Below, one piece after another: positions 22,085 to 30,860 of a DNA stretch of 64,000 bases. The notes beneath the pieces were generated by a model. It did no database searches. It was not told where the DNA came from and saw nothing but the letters and a program-made list of their open reading frames with translations. The DNA is from Marinobacter mobilis. GTDB lineage: Bacteria > Pseudomonadota > Gammaproteobacteria > Pseudomonadales > Oleiphilaceae. A program made the position numbers and the translations under genes. Each line of letters opens with the position of its first letter. Position 1 is the stretch's first letter. The stretch spans positions 177,729 to 241,728 of the forward strand of contig NZ_FNNE01000008.1 of NCBI RefSeq assembly GCF_900106945.1. Reading direction: 5' to 3'.

Positions 22085-23083
22085 ATGGGCTTGTTGGTGG
22101 AGGGTCGCTGGTACGACCGTTGGTACGATACGGCGAAAAGTGGCGGAAAGTTTGAGCGGGAAGCGTCCAGCTATCGTCACTGGATTACCGTGGACGGTTC
22201 CGCCGGGGATAATGGCGAGGCTGGTTTCAAGGCAGAATCCGGGCGATACCATCTGTATGTCTCCATGGCCTGTCCCTGGGCTCACCGCACACTGATTCTG
22301 CGTAAACTCAAAGGCCTGGAGCAACACATCTCGGTGTCTGTGGTCCATCCCGACATGTTGGAAGATGGATGGCAGTTTGCTCCGGACAGCGATGATCATT
22401 GTGACCATCTCTACGGATTGCGCTACCTTCATCAGCTATACACCCGCGTAAACTCAGTCTATACCGGCCGCGTGACCGTGCCGGTGCTGTGGGACAAGCA
22501 GGCCCAGACCATCGTCAATAATGAATCTGCAGACATTATCCGTATGCTGAATTCGGCGTTTGATGGCCTGGACGGGGTTCGTAGCGACCGGGATTTTTAC
22601 CCCGAAGCCCTGCGGGCGGAGGTCTCGGCTGTCAATGAACGGGTCTATCACGCCGTCAATAACGGGGTCTATCGAACCGGCTTTGCGACCTCTCAGGAAG
22701 TCTATGAACAGGCCTGTTCGGAAGTGTTTTCCGGGCTGGACTGGCTGGATCAGCGACTGTCCGGTCAGCGTTACCTTGCGGGCAATCGGCTGACGGAAGC
22801 CGACTGGCGACTGTTTACCACGCTGATCCGGTTCGATGCGGTTTACTATGGCCATTTCAAGTGCAACCTGCGCCAGATCCGCGATTACCCTCACTTATCG
22901 GCCTACCTGAAAGACCTCTACCAGGTGCCGGGGGTGGCCGAGACGGTCGATTTCGAACAGATCAAGCGTCATTACTACGTCAGTCAGCGCAGCATCAATC
23001 CGACCCGGGTCGTGCCACTGGGGCCTGAACTGGATTTCTCGGGGGAGCATGGCCGCGGGAAGCTGGGGCCGGATCTGGTCTGA
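22085..23083 (+). CDS. glutathionyl-hydroquinone reductase (YqjG/Xi-class GST)
   Basis: These enzymes reduce glutathionyl-hydroquinones to hydroquinones and glutathione. The 332-residue protein has the Xi-class catalytic site at C63 (SMACPWAHRT), an N-terminal thioredoxin-like domain and a C-terminal helical GST domain with the FDAVYYGHFKCN segment. An in-frame GTG lies 39 bp upstream, but the ATG at 22085 follows GGGGAGG by about 7 bases, so it is preferred. It is probably controlled by the divergent LysR regulator. Confidence 0.93.
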   Translation: MGLLVEGRWYDRWYDTAKSGGKFEREASSYRHWITVDGSAGDNGEAGFKAESGRYHLYVSMACPWAHRTLILRKLKGLEQHISVSVVHPDMLEDGWQFAPDSDDHCDHLYGLRYLHQLYTRVNSVYTGRVTVPVLWDKQAQTIVNNESADIIRMLNSAFDGLDGVRSDRDFYPEALRAEVSAVNERVYHAVNNGVYRTGFATSQEVYEQACSEVFSGLDWLDQRLSGQRYLAGNRLTEADWRLFTTLIRFDAVYYGHFKCNLRQIRDYPHLSAYLKDLYQVPGVAETVDFEQIKRHYYVSQRSINPTRVVPLGPELDFSGEHGRGKLGPDLV

Positions 23084-23114
23084 GTGTCGGGCAGTCTGGA
23101 TAAAAGGGAGGCTC

Positions 23115-23139
23115 AGCCAGCCGGAAAACCGGTCTGGCT
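23115..23139. terminator. hairpin between the GST gene and ispB
   Basis: AGCCAGCCGG (23115-23124) pairs with CCGG-T-CTGGCT (23129-23139) with one bulge and an AAAA loop. Short T-rich tracts lie on both sides, so it may serve both convergent genes. Confidence 0.5.
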
Positions 23140-23165
23140 GGTCGCTTTTGGGGAAGGCGTGCCGG

Positions 23166-24134
23166 TCAGTTAACCCGGGCGACGGCTACTTCGGTCAGCA
23201 ATTCCAGGGCTTCTCTTGCAGGTGAGGCCTCAAGGCAGGCCAGGCAAGCCCTTGCCTTGCCAGCTTCTTCTCTGGCTTTTGCCATGGTGTACTCAAGGGC
23301 GCCGGAGCGATCAACAATCGCCAGAATTTCACTGAGCTGGTCGAGCCCCCCTTTACGGATGGCTTGACGAATCAGGGTGCTTTCACTGTCGCTGCTGTTG
23401 GCCATGGCGTGAATCAGGGGCAACGTCGGCTTACCCTCTGCGAGATCGTCGCCGACGTTCTTGCCCATGGTTTCTGCATCGCCGCGATAGTCCAGAACAT
23501 CGTCCACCAGCTGGAAAGCCATGCCCAAGTGCTTGCCATAGTCCCGCAGCGCGGTTTCCTGGGTCGGAGTGGCGCCGGACAGCAGGGCGCCGGAATGGGA
23601 GGCCGCTTCAAACAGCTTGGCGGTCTTGTTGTGGATGACCTCCATATACTGTGCTTCGCTGACATCGGGGTTGCGGACGTTCATCAATTGCAGAACTTCG
23701 CCCTGAGCGATGACGGCGGTGGCGTGAGACAGGACCTCCATGATTGCAAGGCTTTTCAGCTCAACCATCATCTCAAAGGCGCGGGCATAGAGGAAATCAC
23801 CTACCAGCACGCTTGGCGCATTGCCCCACTTGGCGTTGGCGGTGGAGCGGCCGCGCCGAAGGTCCGATGTGTCGACGACATCGTCGTGCAGCAAGGTGGC
23901 GGTGTGCAGGAATTCAATCACTGCGGCCAGCTTCAGGTGCTCGTCACGATCATGCCCCAAGGCTTTGGCGCTAAGGAGAACCAGCAGTGGGCGCAGGCGT
24001 TTGCCGCCACTTTCAATGATGTAGTGGGCGATTTTCTCGACCAGCGGGACATCGGATGAGAGTCGACGGATAATCAGGTCATTGACGCGGCTAAAGTCTT
24101 CCGCGACGGTATCGTAAATGCGCTGCGCTGTCAT
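23166..24134 (-). CDS. ispB: octaprenyl (polyprenyl) diphosphate synthase
   Basis: IspB makes the long isoprenoid side chain of ubiquinone from FPP and IPP. The 322-residue protein shows GGKRLRPLL, the first aspartate-rich motif in LLHDDVVDTSDLRRG, and the second in FQLVDDVLDYRGD. The open frame reaches 24206, but ATG at 24134 (MTAQRIYDTVAEDF) gives the family N-terminus; upstream codons would add up to 24 atypical residues and neither start has a strong ribosome site. It is divergent from rplU, as in E. coli and Pseudomonas. Chain length (C40 or C45) cannot be read from the sequence. Confidence 0.95.
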   Translation of the reverse strand: MTAQRIYDTVAEDFSRVNDLIIRRLSSDVPLVEKIAHYIIESGGKRLRPLLVLLSAKALGHDRDEHLKLAAVIEFLHTATLLHDDVVDTSDLRRGRSTANAKWGNAPSVLVGDFLYARAFEMMVELKSLAIMEVLSHATAVIAQGEVLQLMNVRNPDVSEAQYMEVIHNKTAKLFEAASHSGALLSGATPTQETALRDYGKHLGMAFQLVDDVLDYRGDAETMGKNVGDDLAEGKPTLPLIHAMANSSDSESTLIRQAIRKGGLDQLSEILAIVDRSGALEYTMAKAREEAGKARACLACLEASPAREALELLTEVAVARVN

Positions 24135-24224
24135 GCGGGCGGTTCCGGTCTGTTGAAAAGTAAGGCGGGACGCGGCCATGCTAGGTACTGGCGCAGTGAG
24201 TGTCAATATGAGAGCGAATCACCC

Positions 24225-24253
24225 TTGTAAAGCATGGGCGGTTTTCGTACAAT
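24225..24253 (+). promoter_or_regulatory. sigma70-type promoter of rplU-rpmA
   Basis: TTGTAA (24225-24230), 17-bp spacer, TACAAT (24248-24253). Placed 110 bp upstream of rplU, leaving a sizeable leader RNA. Confidence 0.7.
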
Positions 24254-24362
24254 TCGCGCCCCAACTCATCCCAACCTGCGCTCCCTGCTATAGGGTTGCC
24301 AAAGCGCTTCCCTTAGAACCAGGTGGATAAGAGCAGGGATGGGTCCATAGCGGAGATCATCC

Positions 24363-24674
24363 ATGTACGCAGTAATTGTTAGCGGTGGCAAGCAGCACCG
24401 CGTGAAAGAAGGCGAAACTCTCAAGCTGGAAAAGCTGGAAGTGGAAACCGGTGGCAACGTTGAGTTTGATCGCGTCCTGCTGGTTGCCGACGGCGACAAG
24501 ATCCAGGTTGGTGCGCCGGTAGTTGAAGGTGCCAAGGTGACTGCCGAGGTGGTTAGCCATGGTCGTCACGACAAGGTTCAGATCATCAAGTTCCGTCGTC
24601 GTAAGCATCACATGAAGCGTCAGGGCCACCGTCAGTGGTTTACTGAAGTCAAGATCACGGGCATCAAGGGCTAA
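24363..24674 (+). CDS. rplU: 50S ribosomal protein L21
   Basis: L21 binds 23S rRNA in the large subunit. The 103-residue protein ([19 protein letters not shown]-terminal [17 protein letters not shown]) is full length and standard. It leads the rplU-rpmA pair from the promoter at 24225. Confidence 0.98.
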   Translation: MYAVIVSGGKQHRVKEGETLKLEKLEVETGGNVEFDRVLLVADGDKIQVGAPVVEGAKVTAEVVSHGRHDKVQIIKFRRRKHHMKRQGHRQWFTEVKITGIKG

Positions 24675-24710
24675 GGCTCTTAGACAGGTCCCAGTAAAAG
24701 GAGGCTAGCA

Positions 24711-24971
24711 ATGGCTCATAAAAAGGCAGCAGGTAGTACCCGTAACGGTCGCGATTCCGAGTCTAAACGACTTGGTGTCAAGCGCTTCGGTGGTGAAACT
24801 GTTTCTGCAGGCAGCATCATCGTTCGTCAGCGCGGCACCCGTTTCCACGCTGGTAGCAACGTTGGCCTGGGCAAAGACCACACTCTGTTTGCGAAAGCAG
24901 ACGGTCAGGTCAAGTTCGAAGTCAAAGGTCCTCAGAACCGCAAGTTTGTGAGCATCGTTCCGGCGGCCTAA
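24711..24971 (+). CDS. rpmA: 50S ribosomal protein L27
   Basis: L27 reaches the peptidyl-transferase centre with its N-terminus. The 86-residue protein begins [16 protein letters not shown], with no Firmicutes-type cleaved leader, and contains [10 protein letters not shown]. It lies 36 bp after rplU with AAGGAGG upstream. Hairpins and a terminator follow. Confidence 0.98.
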   Translation: MAHKKAAGSTRNGRDSESKRLGVKRFGGETVSAGSIIVRQRGTRFHAGSNVGLGKDHTLFAKADGQVKFEVKGPQNRKFVSIVPAA

Positions 24972-25002
24972 GCCGCGGCGATCTCAGGTTCTGTAGAACC
25001 AT

Positions 25003-25039
25003 GGATTGCTCTGATAAGATCTGATCATCAGAGCAATCC
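25003..25039 (+). other. 13-bp perfect hairpin downstream of rpmA
   Basis: GGATTGCTCTGAT (25003-25015) pairs exactly with ATCAGAGCAATCC (25027-25039), loop 11 bases. It comes just before the intrinsic terminator and may protect the rplU-rpmA mRNA end. Confidence 0.6.
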
Positions 25040-25041
25040 GG

Positions 25042-25078
25042 AGCCCCGCAATGCTTCTCAGAGGCTGCGGGGCTTTTT
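25042..25078 (+). terminator. Rho-independent terminator after rplU-rpmA
   Basis: AGCCCCGCA (25042-25050) pairs with TGCGGGGCT (25066-25074), followed by a T run. Clear intrinsic terminator between rpmA and obgE. Confidence 0.85.
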
Positions 25079-25107
25079 AGTTTATGCGCCATAGCGCAAA
25101 GGGTTAA

Positions 25108-26313
<1,206 letters not shown>

Positions 26314-26323
26314 ATGAAATCCC

Positions 26324-27448
26324 ATGAGTGAACGTTCCCAGCTGTCCCGGGCTCGCCGACTGGTCGTCAAGATCGGCAGTGCTCTGTTGACGAATGATGG
26401 TCGCGGACTTGATGTGGCAGGTCTTGGTCACTGGGTTGATCAGATTGCGGCGCTTATCGCTGACGGCGTCGAGGTTGTGGTGGTGTCTTCGGGATCGGTT
26501 GCCGAAGGTATGAGTCGTCTGGGTTGGGCAAGTCGCCCGGAACAGTTGCATGAATTACAGGCGGCGGCAGCGGTTGGTCAGATGGGGTTGGTGCAAACCT
26601 GGCAGGATCAGTTCCGCCGCCATGATCGTCATGCTGCCCAGATTCTGCTGACTCATGATGACCTGTCTGATCGCAAGCGTTATCTCAACGCTCGCAGCAC
26701 GCTGCGGGCGTTGCTGGATTTTGGCGTTATCCCGATTGTTAACGAGAATGATACGGTCGTTACGGATGAGATCCGTTTTGGGGATAACGATACCCTGGGA
26801 GCGTTGGTTGCCAATCTGATCGAGGCGGATGGTCTGATCATTCTCACAGACCAGCTGGGGTTGTTTGACAAGGATCCGCGCAAGAATCCGGATGCTGAAA
26901 TGGTGATTGAGCGCAAGGCCGGGGACCCGGAGCTCGACGCCATGGCGGCGGGTGGCGCTGGTGCTTTGGGTCGTGGTGGTATGCAGACCAAGGTTCGTGC
27001 GGCCCGTCTGGCGGCCCGTTCTGGCGCGTTTACGGTCATTGTTGGTGGTCGAATTGAGCGCGTGGTGAATCGTTTGGTGCAGGGTGAGGTGCTGGGGACC
27101 CTGTTGCTGCCGGAGCAGGGGCGGATTGCGGCCCGTAAGCAGTGGCTGGCAAGTCATCTCAAGACCCGTGGTCAGTTGGTGCTGGATGCGGGGGCGGTCA
27201 AGGTGCTGTGCCGGGGAGGGCGTAGCCTGCTGCCGGTTGGCGTGAAAGGGGTGAGTGGCCGGTTCCGCCGCGGCGAGATGGTGTCCTGTGTCGATGAGGC
27301 GGGGCGGGAGGTTGCCCGGGGGCTGGTGAACTACGATGCCGATGAGGCGACGGCCATTGCTGGGCGTTCCAGCGATCGCATTGTTGAGGTGCTTGGTTAT
27401 ATTTCAGATGAAGAGATGATTCATCGGGACAATATGGTCATTGTCTGA
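26324..27448 (+). CDS. proB: glutamate 5-kinase
   Basis: ProB phosphorylates glutamate as the first step to proline. The 374-residue protein has the amino-acid-kinase fold ([13 protein letters not shown] start; [10 protein letters not shown] and GTGG-like [12 protein letters not shown] loops) and a C-terminal PUA domain from about residue 280. It follows obgE closely and ends before a bidirectional terminator. Confidence 0.97.
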   Translation: MSERSQLSRARRLVVKIGSALLTNDGRGLDVAGLGHWVDQIAALIADGVEVVVVSSGSVAEGMSRLGWASRPEQLHELQAAAAVGQMGLVQTWQDQFRRHDRHAAQILLTHDDLSDRKRYLNARSTLRALLDFGVIPIVNENDTVVTDEIRFGDNDTLGALVANLIEADGLIILTDQLGLFDKDPRKNPDAEMVIERKAGDPELDAMAAGGAGALGRGGMQTKVRAARLAARSGAFTVIVGGRIERVVNRLVQGEVLGTLLLPEQGRIAARKQWLASHLKTRGQLVLDAGAVKVLCRGGRSLLPVGVKGVSGRFRRGEMVSCVDEAGREVARGLVNYDADEATAIAGRSSDRIVEVLGYISDEEMIHRDNMVIV

Positions 27449-27492
27449 GCTGGCGTTGTCCGGGTTTGCTCGCCCGGGGTTTTTCCAGACAT

Positions 27493-27520
27493 AAAAAAAC
27501 CGGCTTCTGCCGGTTTTTTT
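27493..27520. terminator. bidirectional Rho-independent terminator between proB and rpsT
   Basis: AAAAAAACCGGC (27493-27504) and GCCGGTTTTTTT (27509-27520) form a perfect 12-bp stem with loop TTCT. U-runs occur on both strands, so it can serve both convergent genes. Confidence 0.9.
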
Positions 27521-27533
27521 ATGTCCGCTAAGA

Positions 27534-27803
27534 TTAGGCGCTTTTCAGGGCCTTGATCTTGGCGTTCAGGCGGCTCTTGTGGCGAGCAACCTTGTTCTTG
27601 GCGAAGATGCCCTTGTTGACCATGCTGTCGATGATCGGCTGGGCCTTCTGCAGGGCTTCCTGTGCACCCTCGTAGCTGCCGGCTTCGATCTGGGCGTTTA
27701 CTTTCTTGAGGTAAGTGCGCGCCATGGAACGCAGGCTGGTGTTGTGCTTGCGGTTCTTCTCGTTCTGACGTGCGCGCTTCTTGGCTTGTGGGGAATTTGC
27801 CAC
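27534..27803 (-). CDS. rpsT: 30S ribosomal protein S20
   Basis: S20 binds 16S rRNA early in 30S assembly. The protein is 89 residues ([20 protein letters not shown]... [14 protein letters not shown]). The open frame continues upstream, but GTG at 27803 has AGGAG 7 bases before it and gives the exact family N-terminus. A non-AUG start is notable because E. coli rpsT also uses one (UUG) in autogenous control. A strong promoter lies at 27902-27930. Confidence 0.96.
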   Translation of the reverse strand: MANSPQAKKRARQNEKNRKHNTSLRSMARTYLKKVNAQIEAGSYEGAQEALQKAQPIIDSMVNKGIFAKNKVARHKSRLNAKIKALKSA

Positions 27804-28116
27804 CGTGTAACTCCTGAAAATCTGCTGTTCGTTGCTGATAACGATCTGTGTGAAATCGCGTGCGCGCCAAACCACCAGCGCGTCGAAATAAATGACGCGG
27901 AACTATGCCGCCACTGCCGCAAAAAGTCAAGGCTGTTGCTGAATTCGTGCCGTATTGACAGGTCTCTGTGATAAACTCGCCGCTCGCTCTAGCCGGGCGC
28001 TTGTGGGCCCTGTCCGGGGGTTCCTTGTGGATTTCCGAGACGTTGGTTTTCCAACGCTGTGGGTTCCTGAATCTCAGGCGCTGGCTGATCTTTGACTGTT
28101 ACGGGCCTCCATCTTT
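27804..28116. other. intergenic region between rpsT and murJ
   Basis: This 313-bp gap contains the rpsT promoter on the minus strand. Toward murJ there is a small stem (CGTTGG 28041-28046 with CCAACG 28051-28056, TTTT loop). A TTGACA at 27955 is followed by TAAACT at only 11 bp, too close for a normal promoter. No small gene was recognised. Confidence 0.6.
27902..27930 (-). promoter_or_regulatory. sigma70-type promoter of rpsT
   Basis: On the minus strand TTGACT (27930-27925), 17-bp spacer, CATAGT (27907-27902). It would start a leader of roughly 90 bases before the GTG. Confidence 0.7.
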
Positions 28117-29700
28117 ATGAGTGCTGACGCACCGCAACCAAAAACTCCGCCCTCGGCGGCTCCGAAAGCTCCGGGCCTGCTCCGTTCCTCTGCTGTCGTT
28201 GGCGTCATGACCATGTTGTCCCGGGTTCTCGGGTTGGTCAGGGATATGGTCATTGCTCGCTATTTTGGTGCCGGTGCGGGGGCCGATGCCTTCTTCGTTG
28301 CCTTCAAAATCCCCAACTTCCTCCGTCGCCTGTTTGCTGAAGGCGCCTTTTCCCAAGCGTTTGTACCGGTGCTGTCGTCATACCGGGAAACCGGTTCCAT
28401 CAGCGAGGTTCGTCGTCTCGTCAATGCGGTGTCTGGAACGCTGGGGCTGGTGCTGTTGGGTGTGACGCTCGCTTCGGTGCTGGGGGCGCCCCTGCTGACC
28501 GCGGTGTTCGCCCCCGGATTCCTGGATGAGCCGGCCAAGTTTGATCTGGCCAGCAGCATGCTGCGGATCACCTTTCCATACCTGTTGCTGATCTCCCTGA
28601 CGGCCTTTGCCGGCGCCATACTCAACAGCTACGATCGCTTCGCGATTCCGGCCTTTACGCCGGTGTTGCTGAACCTGGCAATGATTTGCGCCGCAATCTT
28701 CCTGTCGCCGGTCATGGAAACGCCGGTGCTGGCACTGGCCTGGGGGGTATTCATTGCCGGGGCTCTGCAGCTGTTTTTCCAGCTGCCGTTCCTGATGCGT
28801 CTGGGGTTGCTGCCGCGGCCGCGGGTGGACTATCGGCACGAGGGCGTTCGCCGGGTGCTGAAGTTGATGGCGCCCGCGCTGTTTGGGGTATCTGTCAGTC
28901 AGATCAATCTGCTGCTGGATACGATTCTCGCCTCCCTGTTGCAGACCGGTTCGGTGTCCTGGCTGTATTACTCGGACCGCTTGTCAGAGTTGCCGCTGGG
29001 GGTCTTCGGCATAGCGATTGCGACGGTGATCCTGCCCAGCCTTTCCCGTAAGCACGCGGCGGATTCGCCGGATCAGTTCGCGCAGACTCTGGACTGGGCT
29101 GTGCGGGGGGTGTTGCTGATCGGTGTGCCGGCGGCGTTGGCGTTGGCGCTGCTGGCCGATCCGTTGATTGCCACCCTGTTCCATTACGGAGAGGTTACCG
29201 ATCGTGACGTCGTCATGGCGGGTGGCAGCCTGCGCGCGTACTCGCTGGGGTTGTTGGCGTTCATGCTGATCAAGGTGCTGGCGCCAGGTTTCTTTGCCCG
29301 CCAGGATACCCGAACGCCGGTTAAAATCGGGGTGATTGCCATGGTTGCCAATATGGCCTTCAACCTTGCGCTGATCTGGCCGCTTGCCCATGTCGGGTTG
29401 GCGTTGGCGACGTCGTTATCCGCCTGGCTGAATGCCCTGTTGCTATGGCGGGGGCTGAAGAAAGACGGTGCCTGGAAAGGGCAGCCGGGGTGGGGAAGAT
29501 TCCTGTTGCAGCTGGCGGTTGCCAATGGCGCGCTGGCGGGTGTCATTCTCTGGCTCGGTCAGCCAACTGACGCCTGGCTGGCGATGCCGGGGTTGCAGCG
29601 GGCATCTGATATGGCGGTGCTGGTTGGTGCTGGGCTTGGCTGCTACTTTGTTGCCCTGGCGGCGGTTGGCGTGCGGGTAAGACATTTTCGCCAGAGGTAG
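28117..29700 (+). CDS. murJ: lipid II flippase MurJ
   Basis: MurJ moves lipid II across the inner membrane for peptidoglycan synthesis. The 527-residue protein is a MATE-like/MVF transporter with about 14 hydrophobic segments. The N-terminal region SSAVVGVMTMLSRVLGLVRDMVIARYFGAG and the following AFFVAFKIPNFLRRLFAEGAFSQAFVPV are diagnostic. The first 20 residues are a Pro/Ala-rich cytosolic tail. ribF follows after 116 bp, the usual order. Confidence 0.96.
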   Translation: MSADAPQPKTPPSAAPKAPGLLRSSAVVGVMTMLSRVLGLVRDMVIARYFGAGAGADAFFVAFKIPNFLRRLFAEGAFSQAFVPVLSSYRETGSISEVRRLVNAVSGTLGLVLLGVTLASVLGAPLLTAVFAPGFLDEPAKFDLASSMLRITFPYLLLISLTAFAGAILNSYDRFAIPAFTPVLLNLAMICAAIFLSPVMETPVLALAWGVFIAGALQLFFQLPFLMRLGLLPRPRVDYRHEGVRRVLKLMAPALFGVSVSQINLLLDTILASLLQTGSVSWLYYSDRLSELPLGVFGIAIATVILPSLSRKHAADSPDQFAQTLDWAVRGVLLIGVPAALALALLADPLIATLFHYGEVTDRDVVMAGGSLRAYSLGLLAFMLIKVLAPGFFARQDTRTPVKIGVIAMVANMAFNLALIWPLAHVGLALATSLSAWLNALLLWRGLKKDGAWKGQPGWGRFLLQLAVANGALAGVILWLGQPTDAWLAMPGLQRASDMAVLVGAGLGCYFVALAAVGVRVRHFRQR

Positions 29701-29816
29701 GTTATAATCGCTCGTTTTCTCGCCAGCGGGCTTGGTCCGCTGGGTTGTCAGTAACCGCTGCGTATCCCTGCGAGGAGACGTGGGCGGAAGAAAAAAGAAA
29801 CAGGGGTGCGCATTAC

Positions 29817-30767
29817 ATGCGGCTGATTCGAGGGCTGGCCAACCTGCAATCGTTGTCTCGGCAGGGAACGTCTCCGCTGGCCAGCGGGTGTGTGGCAACG
29901 ATCGGTAACTTTGACGGTGTTCATGTCGGGCACCGGGCAATTATCAATCAGGTGTGCGACAAGGCCAGGGAGCTGAAACTGCCAGGTGTGGCGATTGTGT
30001 TCGAGCCACAGCCCCGAGAGTTTTTTCAGGGTAACGACGCTCCCCCGAGATTGAGCGATTTCCGCGAAAAATACCGCCTGCTGCTGGACGCCGGTATCGA
30101 TACGGTACTGTGCCTGCGTTTTGATGAGCAATTCCGCAGTTACTCCGCCATGGGGTTCATTAACGATCTGCTGATCCAGGGGCTTGGTGTTCGCCATCTG
30201 GTGGTTGGCGATGATTTCCGCTTTGGCTGCGACCGTGCCGGAGATTTTGAGCTGTTGCAGCGGGTAGGTCAGGAGTGCAGTTTCTCCGTCGAGAATACCC
30301 GAACCATCACGGTGGATGGTGAGCGGGTCAGCAGTACCCTGGTCCGGGAATCCCTGGCGGCCAATCAGTTGGCACGGGCAGAATCCCTGCTGGGGCGTCC
30401 TTATGCCATTGCGGGCAAGGTGATCTACGGCCGCCAGTTAGGGCGGCAGATCGGCGCACCTACGGCAAATATTCGCCTGAAACGCCAGGCACCCCTGCGA
30501 GGCGTCTATGTGGTGCAGGCTGAACTGCCCGATGGCCGGTTGTGTGACGGTGTCGCCAATATCGGCTTGCGGCCCACGGTAGACGGGCGCCAGCCGTCAC
30601 TGGAAGTGCACCTGTTTGACTTTGCTGGCACACTGTACGGCCAGCGCCTGCGGGTGACATTCCGGCACCCGCTGCGTGACGAAGTAAAGTTTTCATCCGT
30701 CGATGCCCTGAAAGCACAAATTGCCCAGGACATGGTGGATGCCCGTCAGTGGCTGGCCGGACACTGA
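29817..30767 (+). CDS. ribF: bifunctional riboflavin kinase / FAD synthetase
   Basis: RibF converts riboflavin to FMN and FMN to FAD. The 316-residue protein starts with the FMN adenylyltransferase domain (ATIGNFDGVHVGHRAII) and ends with the riboflavin kinase domain (GRQLGRQIGAPTANI; NIGLRPTV). The frame opens earlier at 29745, but ATG at 29817 (MRLIRGLANL) has AGGGG upstream and the family start. It lies between murJ and ileS, as in Pseudomonas and E. coli. Confidence 0.96.
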   Translation: MRLIRGLANLQSLSRQGTSPLASGCVATIGNFDGVHVGHRAIINQVCDKARELKLPGVAIVFEPQPREFFQGNDAPPRLSDFREKYRLLLDAGIDTVLCLRFDEQFRSYSAMGFINDLLIQGLGVRHLVVGDDFRFGCDRAGDFELLQRVGQECSFSVENTRTITVDGERVSSTLVRESLAANQLARAESLLGRPYAIAGKVIYGRQLGRQIGAPTANIRLKRQAPLRGVYVVQAELPDGRLCDGVANIGLRPTVDGRQPSLEVHLFDFAGTLYGQRLRVTFRHPLRDEVKFSSVDALKAQIAQDMVDARQWLAGH

Positions 30768-30790
30768 ATTTGGCCGAGAAGATGACTCGG

Positions 30791-30839
30791 TAATACACAG
30801 TATTAATCGTTGTACTTAGCCGTTTTGTACTTAACCGTT
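30791..30839 (+). repeat. inverted repeat plus tandem 15-bp repeat upstream of ileS
   Basis: TAATAC and GTATTA (30791-30805, ACA spacer) are followed by two back-to-back 15-bp copies, TTGTACTTAGCCGTT (30810-30824) and TTGTACTTAACCGTT (30825-30839), that differ at one base. They sit 20-70 bp before the ileS start. Confidence 0.85.
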
Positions 30840-30860
30840 TGAAAGTACCCACAGGTAACC

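Noticed and set aside
27955..27977. murJ promoter TTGACA/TAAACT
   Set aside because: The spacing is 11 bp, too short for sigma70.
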